Source of the DNA: Chloroflexota bacterium
GTDB lineage: Bacteria > Chloroflexota > Dehalococcoidia > Tepidiformales > Tepidiformaceae
Direction: 5' to 3'
Assembly: GCA_016234445.1 (NCBI GenBank)
Contig: JACRBT010000020.1
Span: forward strand, 1 to 64,000
DNA length: 64,000 nucleotides
Part shown: one piece after another, positions 49,963 through 58,246 of the stretch
Numbering within the stretch: the first letter of the stretch is position 1
Layout: each line of letters opens with the position of its first letter
The notes under the pieces: model-generated
Databases searched by the model: none
What the model was told of the DNA's origin: nothing
Seen by the model: only the letters and a program-made list of their open reading frames with translations
Position numbers and translations under genes: made by a program

Positions 49963-51129
49963 TCAGCTGCCCAGTTCCCGCTCCAGTTGCCGTTGCACTT
50001 CCAGGGCCGTAAGGCCGCGGGCCTTCGCCAGCGCCTTCACGTCTTCGAATTCGGGCGACCGCCGCTCGCGCCCCTGCCAGTCGCTCACCTTCACCCGGAC
50101 GGGCCCGAGCGAGGTCGCGACCGTCTCAATCCGTCGCGCCGCTTCGTAGCGGCGGTAGGGCAGGGCGCGCACGCCGAGGGTCGTGGTTTCGGCGAGGAAC
50201 AGCGCCGCGAACCGGCCCTCCTCTGCCGCGGGGACGAGCGCGCAGAGCTTGTGAGCCGCCCGCCCCTTCTTCATCCCGATCGGTTCGAGCCAGGCGTCGA
50301 GGGCGCCTTCCTCCATCAGCCGGTCGCGGGCGTGGGCGAGGAGCGTCGCGGGCATGTCGTCGATGTTCGCCTCCAGCCCCACAACCTCCCGCGAAGGCGC
50401 CACGCCTCCCGCCGCGGCCGTGCCGATGAACACCCGGAGCGCGTTCGGGCGGTTCGGGGGGTCGGAGGTGCCGGCGCCGGCGCCGTGCCGGAGCGGGATG
50501 ATGACCGCCGGCCCCGGCCGCGCCACCGCAGCGAGGATCGCCGCGCCGGTGGGCGTCACCAGTTCGTGCGAGGCCTCGACGAAACGGAGGGCGAACCCCG
50601 CCTCCTGGAGGATGTGGGCCGCCGCCGGGCCGGGCGCGGCCGGGATCGGCCCGTGCTCCGTCCGCGCGATCGTCCCCGCGCCCACGGTCACGACCGGGCA
50701 GCAGGCATCCCCGACGTCGAGGTCTTCGAGCGCCAGCATCGCCCCAACCAGGTCGACCATCGCGTCGACGCCGCCGGCTTCGTGGAGGTGGGGGTCGGGC
50801 GTGTCGTGGGCGAGTGACTCACCCCGGGCGAGCCAGTCGATGGCAGCAGTCGCGCGCGCCTTCACCCGATCCGGCAGGGCCGCCCGGGCGACGAGTTCGC
50901 GCATCTCGGCCGGGCGGTAAGTGCGTTCGCGTTCGACGGTCACGTCGAGGTGGAGGGCGCGGATGCCCCCGCGGGTCACGGCGGTCGTGCCGATCGTGAA
51001 CGGCGGCAGGCCGAGGGTATCGAGCCCGGCGCGGACAGCGTCGAGCGAGGCGCCAGCGTCGACGAGGGCGGCGATGGTCATGTCCCCGGCGATCCCGGAG
51101 AAGCAGTCGAAGACGAGGGTGGAGCTCAC
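49963..51129 (-). CDS. larC: Nickel-pincer-cofactor cyclometallase LarC
   Basis: This 388-residue protein inserts nickel in the synthesis of the pyridinium-dithiocarboxylate (NPN) cofactor of lactate racemase. It begins VFDCFSGIAGDMTIAALVDAG and holds the family blocks HEAGGVDAMVDLVGA, HELVTPTGAAILAA, GLEANIDDMPATLLAHARDRLMEEGALDAWLEPIGMKKGR and TLGVRALPYRRYE. GTG 51129 overlaps larB's stop by four bases (GTGA). larA and larE are not in the window. Confidence 0.95.
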   Translation of the reverse strand: MSSTLVFDCFSGIAGDMTIAALVDAGASLDAVRAGLDTLGLPPFTIGTTAVTRGGIRALHLDVTVERERTYRPAEMRELVARAALPDRVKARATAAIDWLARGESLAHDTPDPHLHEAGGVDAMVDLVGAMLALEDLDVGDACCPVVTVGAGTIARTEHGPIPAAPGPAAAHILQEAGFALRFVEASHELVTPTGAAILAAVARPGPAVIIPLRHGAGAGTSDPPNRPNALRVFIGTAAAGGVAPSREVVGLEANIDDMPATLLAHARDRLMEEGALDAWLEPIGMKKGRAAHKLCALVPAAEEGRFAALFLAETTTLGVRALPYRRYEAARRIETVATSLGPVRVKVSDWQGRERRSPEFEDVKALAKARGLTALEVQRQLERELGS

Positions 51130-51896
51130 TTCGGCGGGCTGCCGGCTGCGACGGCAAGGCGGTTGATCGTCGCCGCGAGGTAGCCTGCGCCGAAGCCGTT
51201 GTCGATGTTGACGACGCTCACGCCGGTCGCGCAGCTGTTGAGCATCCCCAGCAGGGCGGCCAGTCCCCCGAAAGCGGCGCCGTAGCCGACGGAAGTGGGG
51301 ACCGCGATCACCGGGTTCTGGACGAGACCGCCGACGACGCTCGGCAACGCGCCCTCCATCCCCGCGACCACGACGAGGGCGTTGGCTTCGCGGAGGGCGG
51401 TCATGTGGGGGCCGATCCGGTGCAGCCCGGCGACGCCAATGTCGTAGAAACGGTTGACCTTCGCCCCGATCATCGTCGCCGTGATCGCCGCCTCCTCGGC
51501 CACGGGGATGTCGGAGGTCCCAGCGGTGACGACGGCGACGTTGCCGCTGAGGGGCCGGGGGCTGGGGTCGGACCAGGCGAGGCGGGCGTCTTCGTCCCAT
51601 TGGAGCCCTGGGACCTGCGCCCGGAGCGCTTCCAGGTGGGCGGGTTCGACGCGGGTCACGAGGACGCGGCCGGCCCGTTCGTAGACCCGGTGGGCGATGG
51701 CGGCAGTCTGCTTCGGGGTCTTGCCCATCGCCAGGACGACCTCCGGGAGGCCGTCGCGGAGGGCGCGATGGTGGTCGACGTTGGCGAACCCGAGCGCTTC
51801 GAAGGGAGCGGACTCCATCCGGGCGAGGGCGTCGTCGATGGGCATCGCGCCGGCGGCGACGCGGGCCAGCATCTCTCTCAGGGCGTCGCGGTCCAT
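51126..51896 (-). CDS. larB: NPN cofactor biosynthesis carboxylase LarB
   Basis: LarB carboxylates and hydrolyses nicotinic acid adenine dinucleotide, the first step of NPN synthesis. The 256-residue protein has an N-terminal helical part and a PurE-like domain. The PurE-like domain shows VAVVTAGTSDIPVAEEA, YDIGVAGLHRI, VVVAGMEGALPSVVGGLV, PTSVGYGAAFGG and LLGMLNSCATGVSVVNIDNGFGAGY. ATG 51896 stands six bases after TACAAT on the minus strand, a leaderless-type start. It is followed by larC with overlap. Confidence 0.95.
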   Translation of the reverse strand: MDRDALREMLARVAAGAMPIDDALARMESAPFEALGFANVDHHRALRDGLPEVVLAMGKTPKQTAAIAHRVYERAGRVLVTRVEPAHLEALRAQVPGLQWDEDARLAWSDPSPRPLSGNVAVVTAGTSDIPVAEEAAITATMIGAKVNRFYDIGVAGLHRIGPHMTALREANALVVVAGMEGALPSVVGGLVQNPVIAVPTSVGYGAAFGGLAALLGMLNSCATGVSVVNIDNGFGAGYLAATINRLAVAAGSPPK

Positions 51897-51925
51897 CGTC
51901 CCATTGTAGGGGAGCGCGCGGGATT

Positions 51926-51970
51926 GGTAGCCGCGGGTAGGGATTCTGCCCGTGGCCGCATCGCCGGGCA
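51926..51970. repeat. Family B element in the larB upstream region
   Basis: On the minus strand it reads GATGCGGCCACGG, a short hairpin-like spacer, then GCGGCTACCA, as in the 147-bp units at the window start. It lies between the larB promoter and the GNAT gene end. Confidence 0.7.
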
Positions 51971-51995
51971 CGATCTTCGCCTTCGAAGCTGACTC

Positions 51996-52610
51996 TCACG
52001 CCAGCGGCTTCACCATCAGGATGCGCCCCTCTACGCCCGTCAGCGCCACGTACTCGGGATCGGTGGCGGTCTGGACGATGGTGAAGCCGGAGCGCTCGTA
52101 GAGGCGGCGGGCCGGGTTGCTGGTGGTGGTGGTCAGCGACATCTGCGTGAAACCGGCTGCCCGGGCCTGGCGCTCGGCCTCGGCGAGGAGGGCGGCGCCA
52201 ATGCCGGCGTTGCGGCGCCGGGCCGAGACGTGGAGTTCGGCGAGGTGGAAGGCTCCCGCCGGGGCCGGGATGCTCACCCGGGCACGCGCACGGTCCCGGC
52301 GGAGGAACCCGCGGATGCCGAAGGGCCCGAAGATCCGGAGGACGCCCCAGGCCAGCGCGGGCGTGATCCCCTCCCCTCCCTCTGCGCCGGACTGGACGAA
52401 GCCCACGACTTCGCCCTCCGCGACCGCGACCGTCGTCCGCTGGAGACCGCCCTTGCCGGCGATCGCCCCTGCCGCCAGCACCCGGAAGCGGGCCGCCTTC
52501 TCCGCGTCGCCGCCAGCCATGCCAACCTGTTCGTCCGAGGGTTCGCGGCCCATGACCGCGCGGATTGCGGCGGCGTCGGCGGCTATGGCGGCTCGAAAGG
52601 TCAGGTCCAT
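51996..52610 (-). CDS. GNAT-family N-acetyltransferase
   Basis: This 204-residue protein has the acetyl-CoA binding motif A in HLAELHVSARRRNAGIGAALLAEAERQARAAGF (RRxxGIG) followed by LTTTTSNPARRLYERSGF, the standard end of GNAT domains. GGAGGTTTCC precedes ATG 52610. Substrate unknown. Its stop lies 99 bp upstream of larB on the same strand, with a family B repeat between, so separate transcription is likely. Confidence 0.9.
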   Translation of the reverse strand: MDLTFRAAIAADAAAIRAVMGREPSDEQVGMAGGDAEKAARFRVLAAGAIAGKGGLQRTTVAVAEGEVVGFVQSGAEGGEGITPALAWGVLRIFGPFGIRGFLRRDRARARVSIPAPAGAFHLAELHVSARRRNAGIGAALLAEAERQARAAGFTQMSLTTTTSNPARRLYERSGFTIVQTATDPEYVALTGVEGRILMVKPLA

Positions 52611-52628
52611 GGAAACCTCCGCCCTGAA

Positions 52629-52663
52629 TGTAGCCGCGTTCCACCGTGGCCGCATCGGCGGGT
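52629..52663. repeat. Family B element upstream of the GNAT gene
   Basis: On the minus strand CGATGCGGCCACGG, spacer, GCGGCTACA, matching the copy at 51926-51970 and the 147-bp tandem units. Confidence 0.65.
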
Positions 52664-52734
52664 ATCACCCGCCCGGTTCGACACTCCATCCGGTTCGCGT
52701 CGCGGATGGCACGTGAACCGGCCGCGTTCCCGGC

Positions 52735-54396
52735 TCACAGCGACCCGAACCACCATTCCCGGACGAAGCCGTACACCGGGCGGAAGGCCGTCGCGACGAA
52801 GGCGAACGTCGCGGGGAGGGTGACCGCGCCGCTCAAGTCCTTGTCCGTGCCGGCGGTGAAGACGAGGCTCACGCCCTCCTGGAAGCCGCCCCACTTCGCG
52901 AGGAGTACGGAGACGACCGCCACCGCGACGACGAGGCCCAGCCGGACGAGGTCGAGCGAGAGCACCCGCAGCGTCCGGTGGGCGAGGCGATCTCGCGTGA
53001 TCGCGGCGGTCTCGGCGCTGGTTCGGCCCTGCCAGGGGTATTCGCCGCCGTAGATGGCGCGGATCAGGCGGGGGACGACGATGTCGGTGTTCGTGAAGTA
53101 GGCGAAATGGTCGTCGAGGAGGTCGTCGTCGTTGATGACCCGCCGGAGCTTCAACTGGCAGGGGTCGACGCGAGCCATCTGGATAGCCCCGGCGCGCAAC
53201 GGTCCCGCGGGCACGAAGTCCATGCGGGCATGGATGTCGACCCAGTAGAAGTGCGAACGGAGGCGGGTCATCTCTTCCAGCGTCTCGGCGGGGACCACGT
53301 CGCCCCAGCGGTCCGGGGGCACGCCCGTGATGCGGTCGTCGAGCGGCGTCCCCGCGAGGCGGCGGGCATGGCGGCTGGCCTTGCTCTCCGCGGCGAACCC
53401 GAAGTCCCGGTTGATGGCGCTGCCGAGGGTGACGAGGGTCAGCCGCTTCGGCCTGGGGGTCGCGGCAGCGGCGGCGTCGCCCACGCGGCCGCCAAGCCCC
53501 AGGCTCTCGTAGGTGACGGCGCAGCCCGCGGAATGGGCGATGACGGTGATGTCGGCGATCGTGGGATCGGCGTAGAAGGCGATGATCGCGTCTTCGACGG
53601 GGGCGCGCATGGCGACGGCCCAGACGCCGCCTTCGATGAACCGCTCGGTGTCGCCGAGCGTGTCGCGAAGGAAGGGGTTGAGCTTCGCGACGAACTCGGC
53701 GGCCTTGCGGATGTAGGAGAAGAGACCCGTGCCCTTCGTGCCGCCGAGCAGGTAAAGCAGGTAGATGAAGCGGGCGAAGACCCAGGTGAACGCGCGAAGC
53801 AGGGGGAGCAGCGCGAGGACGAGGGAGAGCTGCAACCGGTAGGCCCAACGGACCAACCATGGAGCCCGGTAGGTGGGCTCGGGTTCAGGCTGCCCGTGGA
53901 CGGCGCGGACGAGGTTCTTGGCGGCGAGATGGCGTTCGACGGCGGGGGACTTCACGTCGTCGCCGGGCGACCTGGGGTGCTTTCCCGGCTCGCGCGCCAG
54001 GTCGCCGGGCTCCCAGAGGTCGTTGGCGGGGTTGCCGACCCAATCGCGGCGCATCGCAACCATTTCGCGGGGGCCGCGCTTGAGGATCCAGCGCGCGACC
54101 TCGTCGGCCGACGGTGGCAGGAACGAGTTCGCCCAGTAGCCCTCGGCGAACTCGAACTCCTCGGTGGCGGTCCCGGCCGAAGCCGGGGGCGTGACGACAA
54201 GCCGGGCGCGAGCCTTGCCGTCGACGATCGAGAAGCCGCGGTCGACCGTGCCGCCGGCTTCTTCGAGGACGTTGGCGATGGGGTTGACGACGCTGGCGAG
54301 GAATTCGCCCGGCTCGTGGCTGCCCTGGCCGTGGACGACCACCACCCCGTGGCGGAGGGGCGTGGGGGGTGCGGGGGCGCTGATGGGGCCGCTCAT
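52735..54396 (-). CDS. Membrane-associated alpha/beta-hydrolase-like protein
   Basis: The 553-residue protein has an N-terminal oxyanion strand GVVVVHGQGSHEPGEFL (residues 17-33). A central hydrophobic block follows (about 185-215; LQLSLVLALLPLLRAFTWVFARFIYLLYLLGG), then nucleophile elbow VIAHSAGC (about 290). A candidate acid and His region is SHFYWVDIHARMDFVPAGPL and DDHFAYFTNTDIVVPRL. One to three more hydrophobic segments lie near the C-terminus. The layout suggests a lipase/esterase held at the membrane by helices inserted in the fold. No operon partner; 40 bp from the next hydrolase stop. Confidence 0.75.
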   Translation of the reverse strand: MSGPISAPAPPTPLRHGVVVVHGQGSHEPGEFLASVVNPIANVLEEAGGTVDRGFSIVDGKARARLVVTPPASAGTATEEFEFAEGYWANSFLPPSADEVARWILKRGPREMVAMRRDWVGNPANDLWEPGDLAREPGKHPRSPGDDVKSPAVERHLAAKNLVRAVHGQPEPEPTYRAPWLVRWAYRLQLSLVLALLPLLRAFTWVFARFIYLLYLLGGTKGTGLFSYIRKAAEFVAKLNPFLRDTLGDTERFIEGGVWAVAMRAPVEDAIIAFYADPTIADITVIAHSAGCAVTYESLGLGGRVGDAAAAATPRPKRLTLVTLGSAINRDFGFAAESKASRHARRLAGTPLDDRITGVPPDRWGDVVPAETLEEMTRLRSHFYWVDIHARMDFVPAGPLRAGAIQMARVDPCQLKLRRVINDDDLLDDHFAYFTNTDIVVPRLIRAIYGGEYPWQGRTSAETAAITRDRLAHRTLRVLSLDLVRLGLVVAVAVVSVLLAKWGGFQEGVSLVFTAGTDKDLSGAVTLPATFAFVATAFRPVYGFVREWWFGSL

Positions 54397-54435
54397 GCCG
54401 CCATTATCGCCACCCGCGCAAGGGGCCTGTGTGAA

Positions 54436-55386
54436 TCACGTCACCGAACCAGCCGGGTACTGGAGGAACGACCGGGTCGCCATGGCGGCATGGTCCGCGT
54501 CGTCCATCCACGGTGCGTGGCCGGTGCCGGGCAACAGCTCAAGCCCGGCGTTGGGAAGATGGGCAACGAAGCTCCGGGCGATTTCGGCGCCGCCGAAGGG
54601 GTCTTCCTCCCCCCAGACGAAGTGGACTGGCGCCTGGACCCGGGCCAACAGGCTGGCGGGCAGGAGGATTCGTTCGTTCATCCCCCGGACCGGGTTGAAG
54701 ATGCGCGGACCGGCAGCCACTTCGTTGCGCATGGTGGGGGTGTCGCGCAGGAGTGCGAGGAACCAGTCGAGCGCTTCTTGAGAGATCCGGCCCTGTTCCA
54801 GTGCCTGCCGGAGGCCGATCTGCCGGAAGATGGCGCGCACCGCCCGCGCGTTCGGGGGCACCGACAGGAGGAGGCGACTGAGGACGGGCACACCCGTCAT
54901 CCGCATGACAAGTGGCACCTTGCCGACCGGCGCCCCGATGGACCAGCCGAAGAGCACCATCCGGCCGACGCGCCGGGGCTCCGCGGCGGCGGTGCGCAAG
55001 GCGATGTAGCCGCCGAATGAGGTCGCCACCACGTGGGCTGATTCCAATCCCAGCGCGTCGAGCACGTCGGCAACCAGCCCGTCGGCGAATGCTCCCAGCC
55101 GCTCGACGTCGTCGAAGTTGGCCGCCAGGCGGTCGCTGAGACCGCAGCCGGGACGATCGAGGAGCACGCAGCGGAAGTCCGGGAGCCGGGCGACCAGCGG
55201 CGCCCAGCTCGAACCGGCGTTGGAAGCGCCGTGGACGAACACCACCGCCGGGCCTTCCCCGACTTCCTGGACCCTCAGGGTCACGCCGCTGCGGCGGAGG
55301 TCAAGGCGCTGCTCCCCCGGGACGACCCCGAACGACTCCCACAGCTTCCTCTCGGCTTCCCGGTAGCGGGCTTCGTTCCGGGCCAC
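54436..55386 (-). CDS. Alpha/beta hydrolase
   Basis: This 316-residue protein has HGASNAGSSWAPLV (oxyanion), DRPGCGLSD, nucleophile elbow ATSFGG (Ser near 143, Ala before it), acid in WGEEDPFGG and histidine in GTGHAPWMDD. The full triad is present. GTG 55386 is preferred over TTG two codons upstream because GGGAGG lies six bases before the GTG. Substrate unknown. Confidence 0.88.
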   Translation of the reverse strand: MARNEARYREAERKLWESFGVVPGEQRLDLRRSGVTLRVQEVGEGPAVVFVHGASNAGSSWAPLVARLPDFRCVLLDRPGCGLSDRLAANFDDVERLGAFADGLVADVLDALGLESAHVVATSFGGYIALRTAAAEPRRVGRMVLFGWSIGAPVGKVPLVMRMTGVPVLSRLLLSVPPNARAVRAIFRQIGLRQALEQGRISQEALDWFLALLRDTPTMRNEVAAGPRIFNPVRGMNERILLPASLLARVQAPVHFVWGEEDPFGGAEIARSFVAHLPNAGLELLPGTGHAPWMDDADHAAMATRSFLQYPAGSVT

Positions 55387-55473
55387 GGTCAACCTCCCAC
55401 GGCGGTGCCGAGTCCGGCGGAGCTCACGCGCGGAAGCCTACACCTTTTTCAAGAGCTTGCGTGAGCCCCGCTG

Positions 55474-56418
55474 TCACCCTTTCGCGAGCGAACCCAGCAG
55501 TTCTAGCGTGCGGTCGCGGGCGGTCGTGTCGCCGGGGATGACCAGGATCATCGCGAGGAGTTCGTCGACCCCGAACGAGGGCAGCGCCCGGATGCGGGCG
55601 GCCACCGCCTTTTCGTCGCCATGGACGACGAGGGCGTCGGCCATGCGCGCCGAGAACTCGCCGCCGGCAGCCTCGGGGAAGCCGGCGTCCTGGAACATGC
55701 TGGAATAGAAGGGGAGGCGCGGGTAGAAGCCCATCTGGCGGGTGGCAGCGGCGCGGACGGCCTCGGCGTCAGTCGAAACGACAACCGGGACGTGGCCGAC
55801 GAGCGGCGGCTTCGCGCTCCCGGCGGCCTTCGCCCCCGCGGCCAGCGCCGGCGCGGCGACGTCCCGCAGGTAGGGCTGGGGGCAAACCCAGGAGATCCCC
55901 CCGTCGGCGACTTCGCCGCAGAGGCGGAAGGCGTTCGGGCGGAGGGCGCTGGCCATGACGCGGACCTGTGTGGGCGCGGGCAACTGGGCCTCGGCGTGGA
56001 GGCGCTTGCCGTGGAACGAGACCTTACCCTCCTTGAGGGCGGCGTTGAGGATGGCGAGGTATTCGCGCAGGTGCTCGAGGGGGCGGTCGAAGTTGAGCCC
56101 GAAGGTGCCTTCCATCGCGGGCTTGTGGCTGGGGCCGACGCCAAGCCGCAGCCGCCCCGGCGCGAGTGAGTCGACGACGACGGCGCCCTGGACGAGGGCC
56201 AGCGGGTGGCGGGGGAACGTCGGGATGATGCTCGTCCCGAACTCGATCCGCTCGGTCTGGCCGGCGGCGGCGGCGAACACGGCGAGCGAGTCCGCGGCGA
56301 CGCCCCCGGCGGTCATCCAGGCGACGTCGATGCCGGCGCGCTCGGCGGCGACGATGGCGGCGATGGTGCCCTTCGGGTCCGCGGCGGCACAGTGGACGCC
56401 GATAGTGAGTCCTTGCAT
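55474..56418 (-). CDS. LLM-class (luciferase-like) F420-type oxidoreductase
   Basis: This 314-residue TIM barrel of the luciferase-like family begins LTIGVHCAAADPKGTIAAIVAAERAGIDVAW. IEFGTSIIPTFPRHPLALVQGAVVVDSLAPGRLRLGVGPSH is the cofactor-phosphate binding block usual in F420-dependent members, and FHGKRLHAEAQLP follows. ATG 56418 has GGAGGATACGACC before it; the longer open frame upstream lacks similarity. F420 versus FMN use is inferred. 87 bp from the downstream hydrolase. Confidence 0.9.
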   Translation of the reverse strand: MQGLTIGVHCAAADPKGTIAAIVAAERAGIDVAWMTAGGVAADSLAVFAAAAGQTERIEFGTSIIPTFPRHPLALVQGAVVVDSLAPGRLRLGVGPSHKPAMEGTFGLNFDRPLEHLREYLAILNAALKEGKVSFHGKRLHAEAQLPAPTQVRVMASALRPNAFRLCGEVADGGISWVCPQPYLRDVAAPALAAGAKAAGSAKPPLVGHVPVVVSTDAEAVRAAATRQMGFYPRLPFYSSMFQDAGFPEAAGGEFSARMADALVVHGDEKAVAARIRALPSFGVDELLAMILVIPGDTTARDRTLELLGSLAKG

Positions 56419-56580
56419 GGTCGTATCCTCCAGGTTCGTCCCCGCAGGATAGCGGATGCGGGACGGCGCTGCGGCTGACTTCGTCTCCGTCACCACATGC
56501 CGCCACAGCCCGGGGGTGCTCGTCGCCAACGCGACGTAGAATCTGGCGAAGCAGGCGGGCATCCGCCGAGGAGAACGCTG

Positions 56581-56787
56581 ATGCGATACGCGGTGGTTAT
56601 CGAACGCGCCGAGTCGAATTACTCCGCTTATGTGCCGGATCTGCCCGGGTGCGTGGCCGTTGGGGACACGATCGAGGAAGTCGCCGCGGAGATCCGTGAG
56701 GCTATCCTCTTCCACATCGAAGGGCTGAAGGAGGACGGTCTCCCCGTCCCGGAACCCGTGACTGTGGTGGACTACGTGGCCGCCTGA
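56581..56787 (+). CDS. HicB-like antitoxin, orphan
   Basis: This 68-residue protein has MRYAVVIERAESNYSAYVPDLPGCVAVGDTIEEVAAEIREAILFHIEGLKEDG, the full HicB signature (PDLPGCVAxGDTxEE). GAGGAGAACGCTG precedes ATG. There is no HicA gene on either side. TAGAAT at 56537 may be its -10. It is the second orphan HicB in the window and is not closely similar to the one at 4745. Confidence 0.85.
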   Translation: MRYAVVIERAESNYSAYVPDLPGCVAVGDTIEEVAAEIREAILFHIEGLKEDGLPVPEPVTVVDYVAA

Positions 56788-56799
56788 ATCGGCCCAACG

Positions 56800-56828
56800 A
56801 AAAAGGGGCGCCGCTCCGACGCCCCTCT
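56800..56828 (-). terminator. Intrinsic terminator of the capsid gene
   Basis: On the minus strand GGGGCG / CGCCCC around TCGGAGCGG is followed by TTTTT. This ends the capsid transcript 23 bp after its stop. Read the other way the stem is followed by TCTTC only, so it is a weak terminator for hicB. Confidence 0.8.
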
Positions 56829-56850
56829 TCGTGGACCCGCCTTCCGCTCG

Positions 56851-57738
56851 TTACGGGCGGACGCCGGTCAGTTTCGCCACCTTGAGGGTGTTGAAGAGCG
56901 CCAGGCCGGCGTACCACTTCACCCGGACCCGGCTGGCGTCCTTCGTTTCGAGGCTGCCCACGCGTTCGACCGTGAGGCCGCCGGCGCCGGTCAGCCCGCT
57001 CAGGGCGCCTTCGCCGAACTGCATCGCGTAGATGGTGCTGCAGTCGTTGCTCGTGCCCTGGGTCTTGGCGTCGCTGACGTAGTCGTTGATGCCGATGGGG
57101 ATGCCGTCGTAGAACTGCAGCATCCCGCCGAACTCGTCCCGGTCGGCTTCGAGGAAGGTCCCGACGGTGCGGGCGAGGAGGTTGAGCGAGCGGCGGCTGC
57201 GGCGGCTCATGAGGATGAGGTCGGGCTTGCCGCCACGGACCTTGTCGATCAGCTCGTCGAGCTTGTCGAGCGAAAGGGTGGCGCCGTTCGTGCCCATGCT
57301 CACGGTCTGGCCGGCCACGCAGAGGCGGTCGATGCCGTCGAAACTCTTGGCGTTCGTGCTCTCGTTGCCGTTGACGAAGGTGTCGTCGAAGAGCACCTGG
57401 ACGGCGCGCGCCTTGAGCTGGACGACGGCGGCTTCGAGGTCCTGGATGTTCGACCGGGTGGACTTGAGGAAGTTGTCGACGTCCGCGTCGCCGCCGAGGA
57501 TCTTCAGGTTCGCGGTCACCTGGGTGAAGGTCGGGGTGTCTTCGGACCAGGTGTCGCCGACGTCGTAGAAGGCGGCGTTGGGGCCGGTGTTCTGGCGGTT
57601 GTAGGTGAGGCCGTTGCCGACGATCTCCACGAAGGGGAGACGCTGGAGGACGGGGCTTTCGGTGGCGATGGTTTCGATGACGCCGGCGACGAGGGTGTCG
57701 TTGCTGAGCTTGCTGGCTTCGACGAGGGTGAGCGGCAA
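56851..57738 (-). CDS. Phage major capsid protein, isolated
   Basis: The 295-residue protein begins (TTG) PLTLVEASKLSNDTLVAGVIETIATESPVLQRLPFVEIVGNGLTYNRQN. The central GGDADVDNFLKSTRSNIQDLEAAVVQLKARAV and RSLNLLARTVGTFLEADRDEFGGMLQFYDGIPI are typical of tailed-phage coat proteins with the HK97 fold (family recalled, not searched). The start has GGAGGCATCACC before it, so it is expressed as a normal gene and has its own terminator. No terminase, portal or protease lies next to it. Confidence 0.8.
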   Translation of the reverse strand: MPLTLVEASKLSNDTLVAGVIETIATESPVLQRLPFVEIVGNGLTYNRQNTGPNAAFYDVGDTWSEDTPTFTQVTANLKILGGDADVDNFLKSTRSNIQDLEAAVVQLKARAVQVLFDDTFVNGNESTNAKSFDGIDRLCVAGQTVSMGTNGATLSLDKLDELIDKVRGGKPDLILMSRRSRRSLNLLARTVGTFLEADRDEFGGMLQFYDGIPIGINDYVSDAKTQGTSNDCSTIYAMQFGEGALSGLTGAGGLTVERVGSLETKDASRVRVKWYAGLALFNTLKVAKLTGVRP

Positions 57739-57823
57739 GGTGATGCCTCCTGTGGTGTTGGAGGCGATGGTGGGGCGGCCCCGGGGGTAGCGTGGAGGGG
57801 CGGTTGTCACCGGGGGCCGAGTC

Positions 57824-58246
57824 TCAGTGGTCGAGCGTGACCGTCCGCCCGGCACTCACGGTCAGCACGAAACGGCTGAGCAAGTCACAGCCGAGGAGAG
57901 CCGGGAGCGTCTGCGATCGCATCTCCCCGATGTAGATGGTCGAGTCGATGACCTCCCACTGGCCGTGGTCGTGCAGAAAGGCGTAGCTGGCAGGCAGGGC
58001 GAGATACCGCAGCTGCCCCCCGATCCCGCCCATCGCCCTGGCCGATGGCCACGCCGCAGGATCAAGGCTTGCCGGCGTCATCCCGAACTTCGCGACGGCG
58101 TCCAGCGCGTGGATACAGCTCACAGCGGCCCCGGTGTCGACGACGAACGGCACCGGAATCCAGTCCGGTCGCACGTCTGGGATTCGGAGCACGACGGTCA
58201 CAAGGGGCTGAGGCCGGATGCTCGGGGTGTAGAAACCCGAGATCAC
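57824..58246 (-). CDS. Retropepsin-like aspartic protease domain protein
   Basis: This 140-residue protein has the aspartyl active-site motif FVVDTGAAVSCIHA (Asp near 36). A second strand has IDSTIYIGEMRSQTLPALLGCDLLSRFVL, the ALLGxDxL pattern of clan AA (retropepsin-like) proteases. Only one lobe is present, so a dimer is needed. GTG 58246 overlaps the stop of the small gene upstream (GTGA); the two form an operon. Confidence 0.82.
   Translation of the reverse strand: MISGFYTPSIRPQPLVTVVLRIPDVRPDWIPVPFVVDTGAAVSCIHALDAVAKFGMTPASLDPAAWPSARAMGGIGGQLRYLALPASYAFLHDHGQWEVIDSTIYIGEMRSQTLPALLGCDLLSRFVLTVSAGRTVTLDH

Noticed and set aside
49963-52689. 908-residue minus-strand frame covering larC, larB and the GNAT gene
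   Set aside because: Only the last 388 residues (LarC) are real. The rest is a wrong-frame reading of larB and the GNAT gene, which have clear motifs in their own frames.
56851-57738. Encapsulin instead of phage capsid
   Set aside because: No encapsulin N-terminal helix pattern and no neighbouring cargo (ferritin-like or peroxidase) gene; the peroxiredoxin is 23 kb away.
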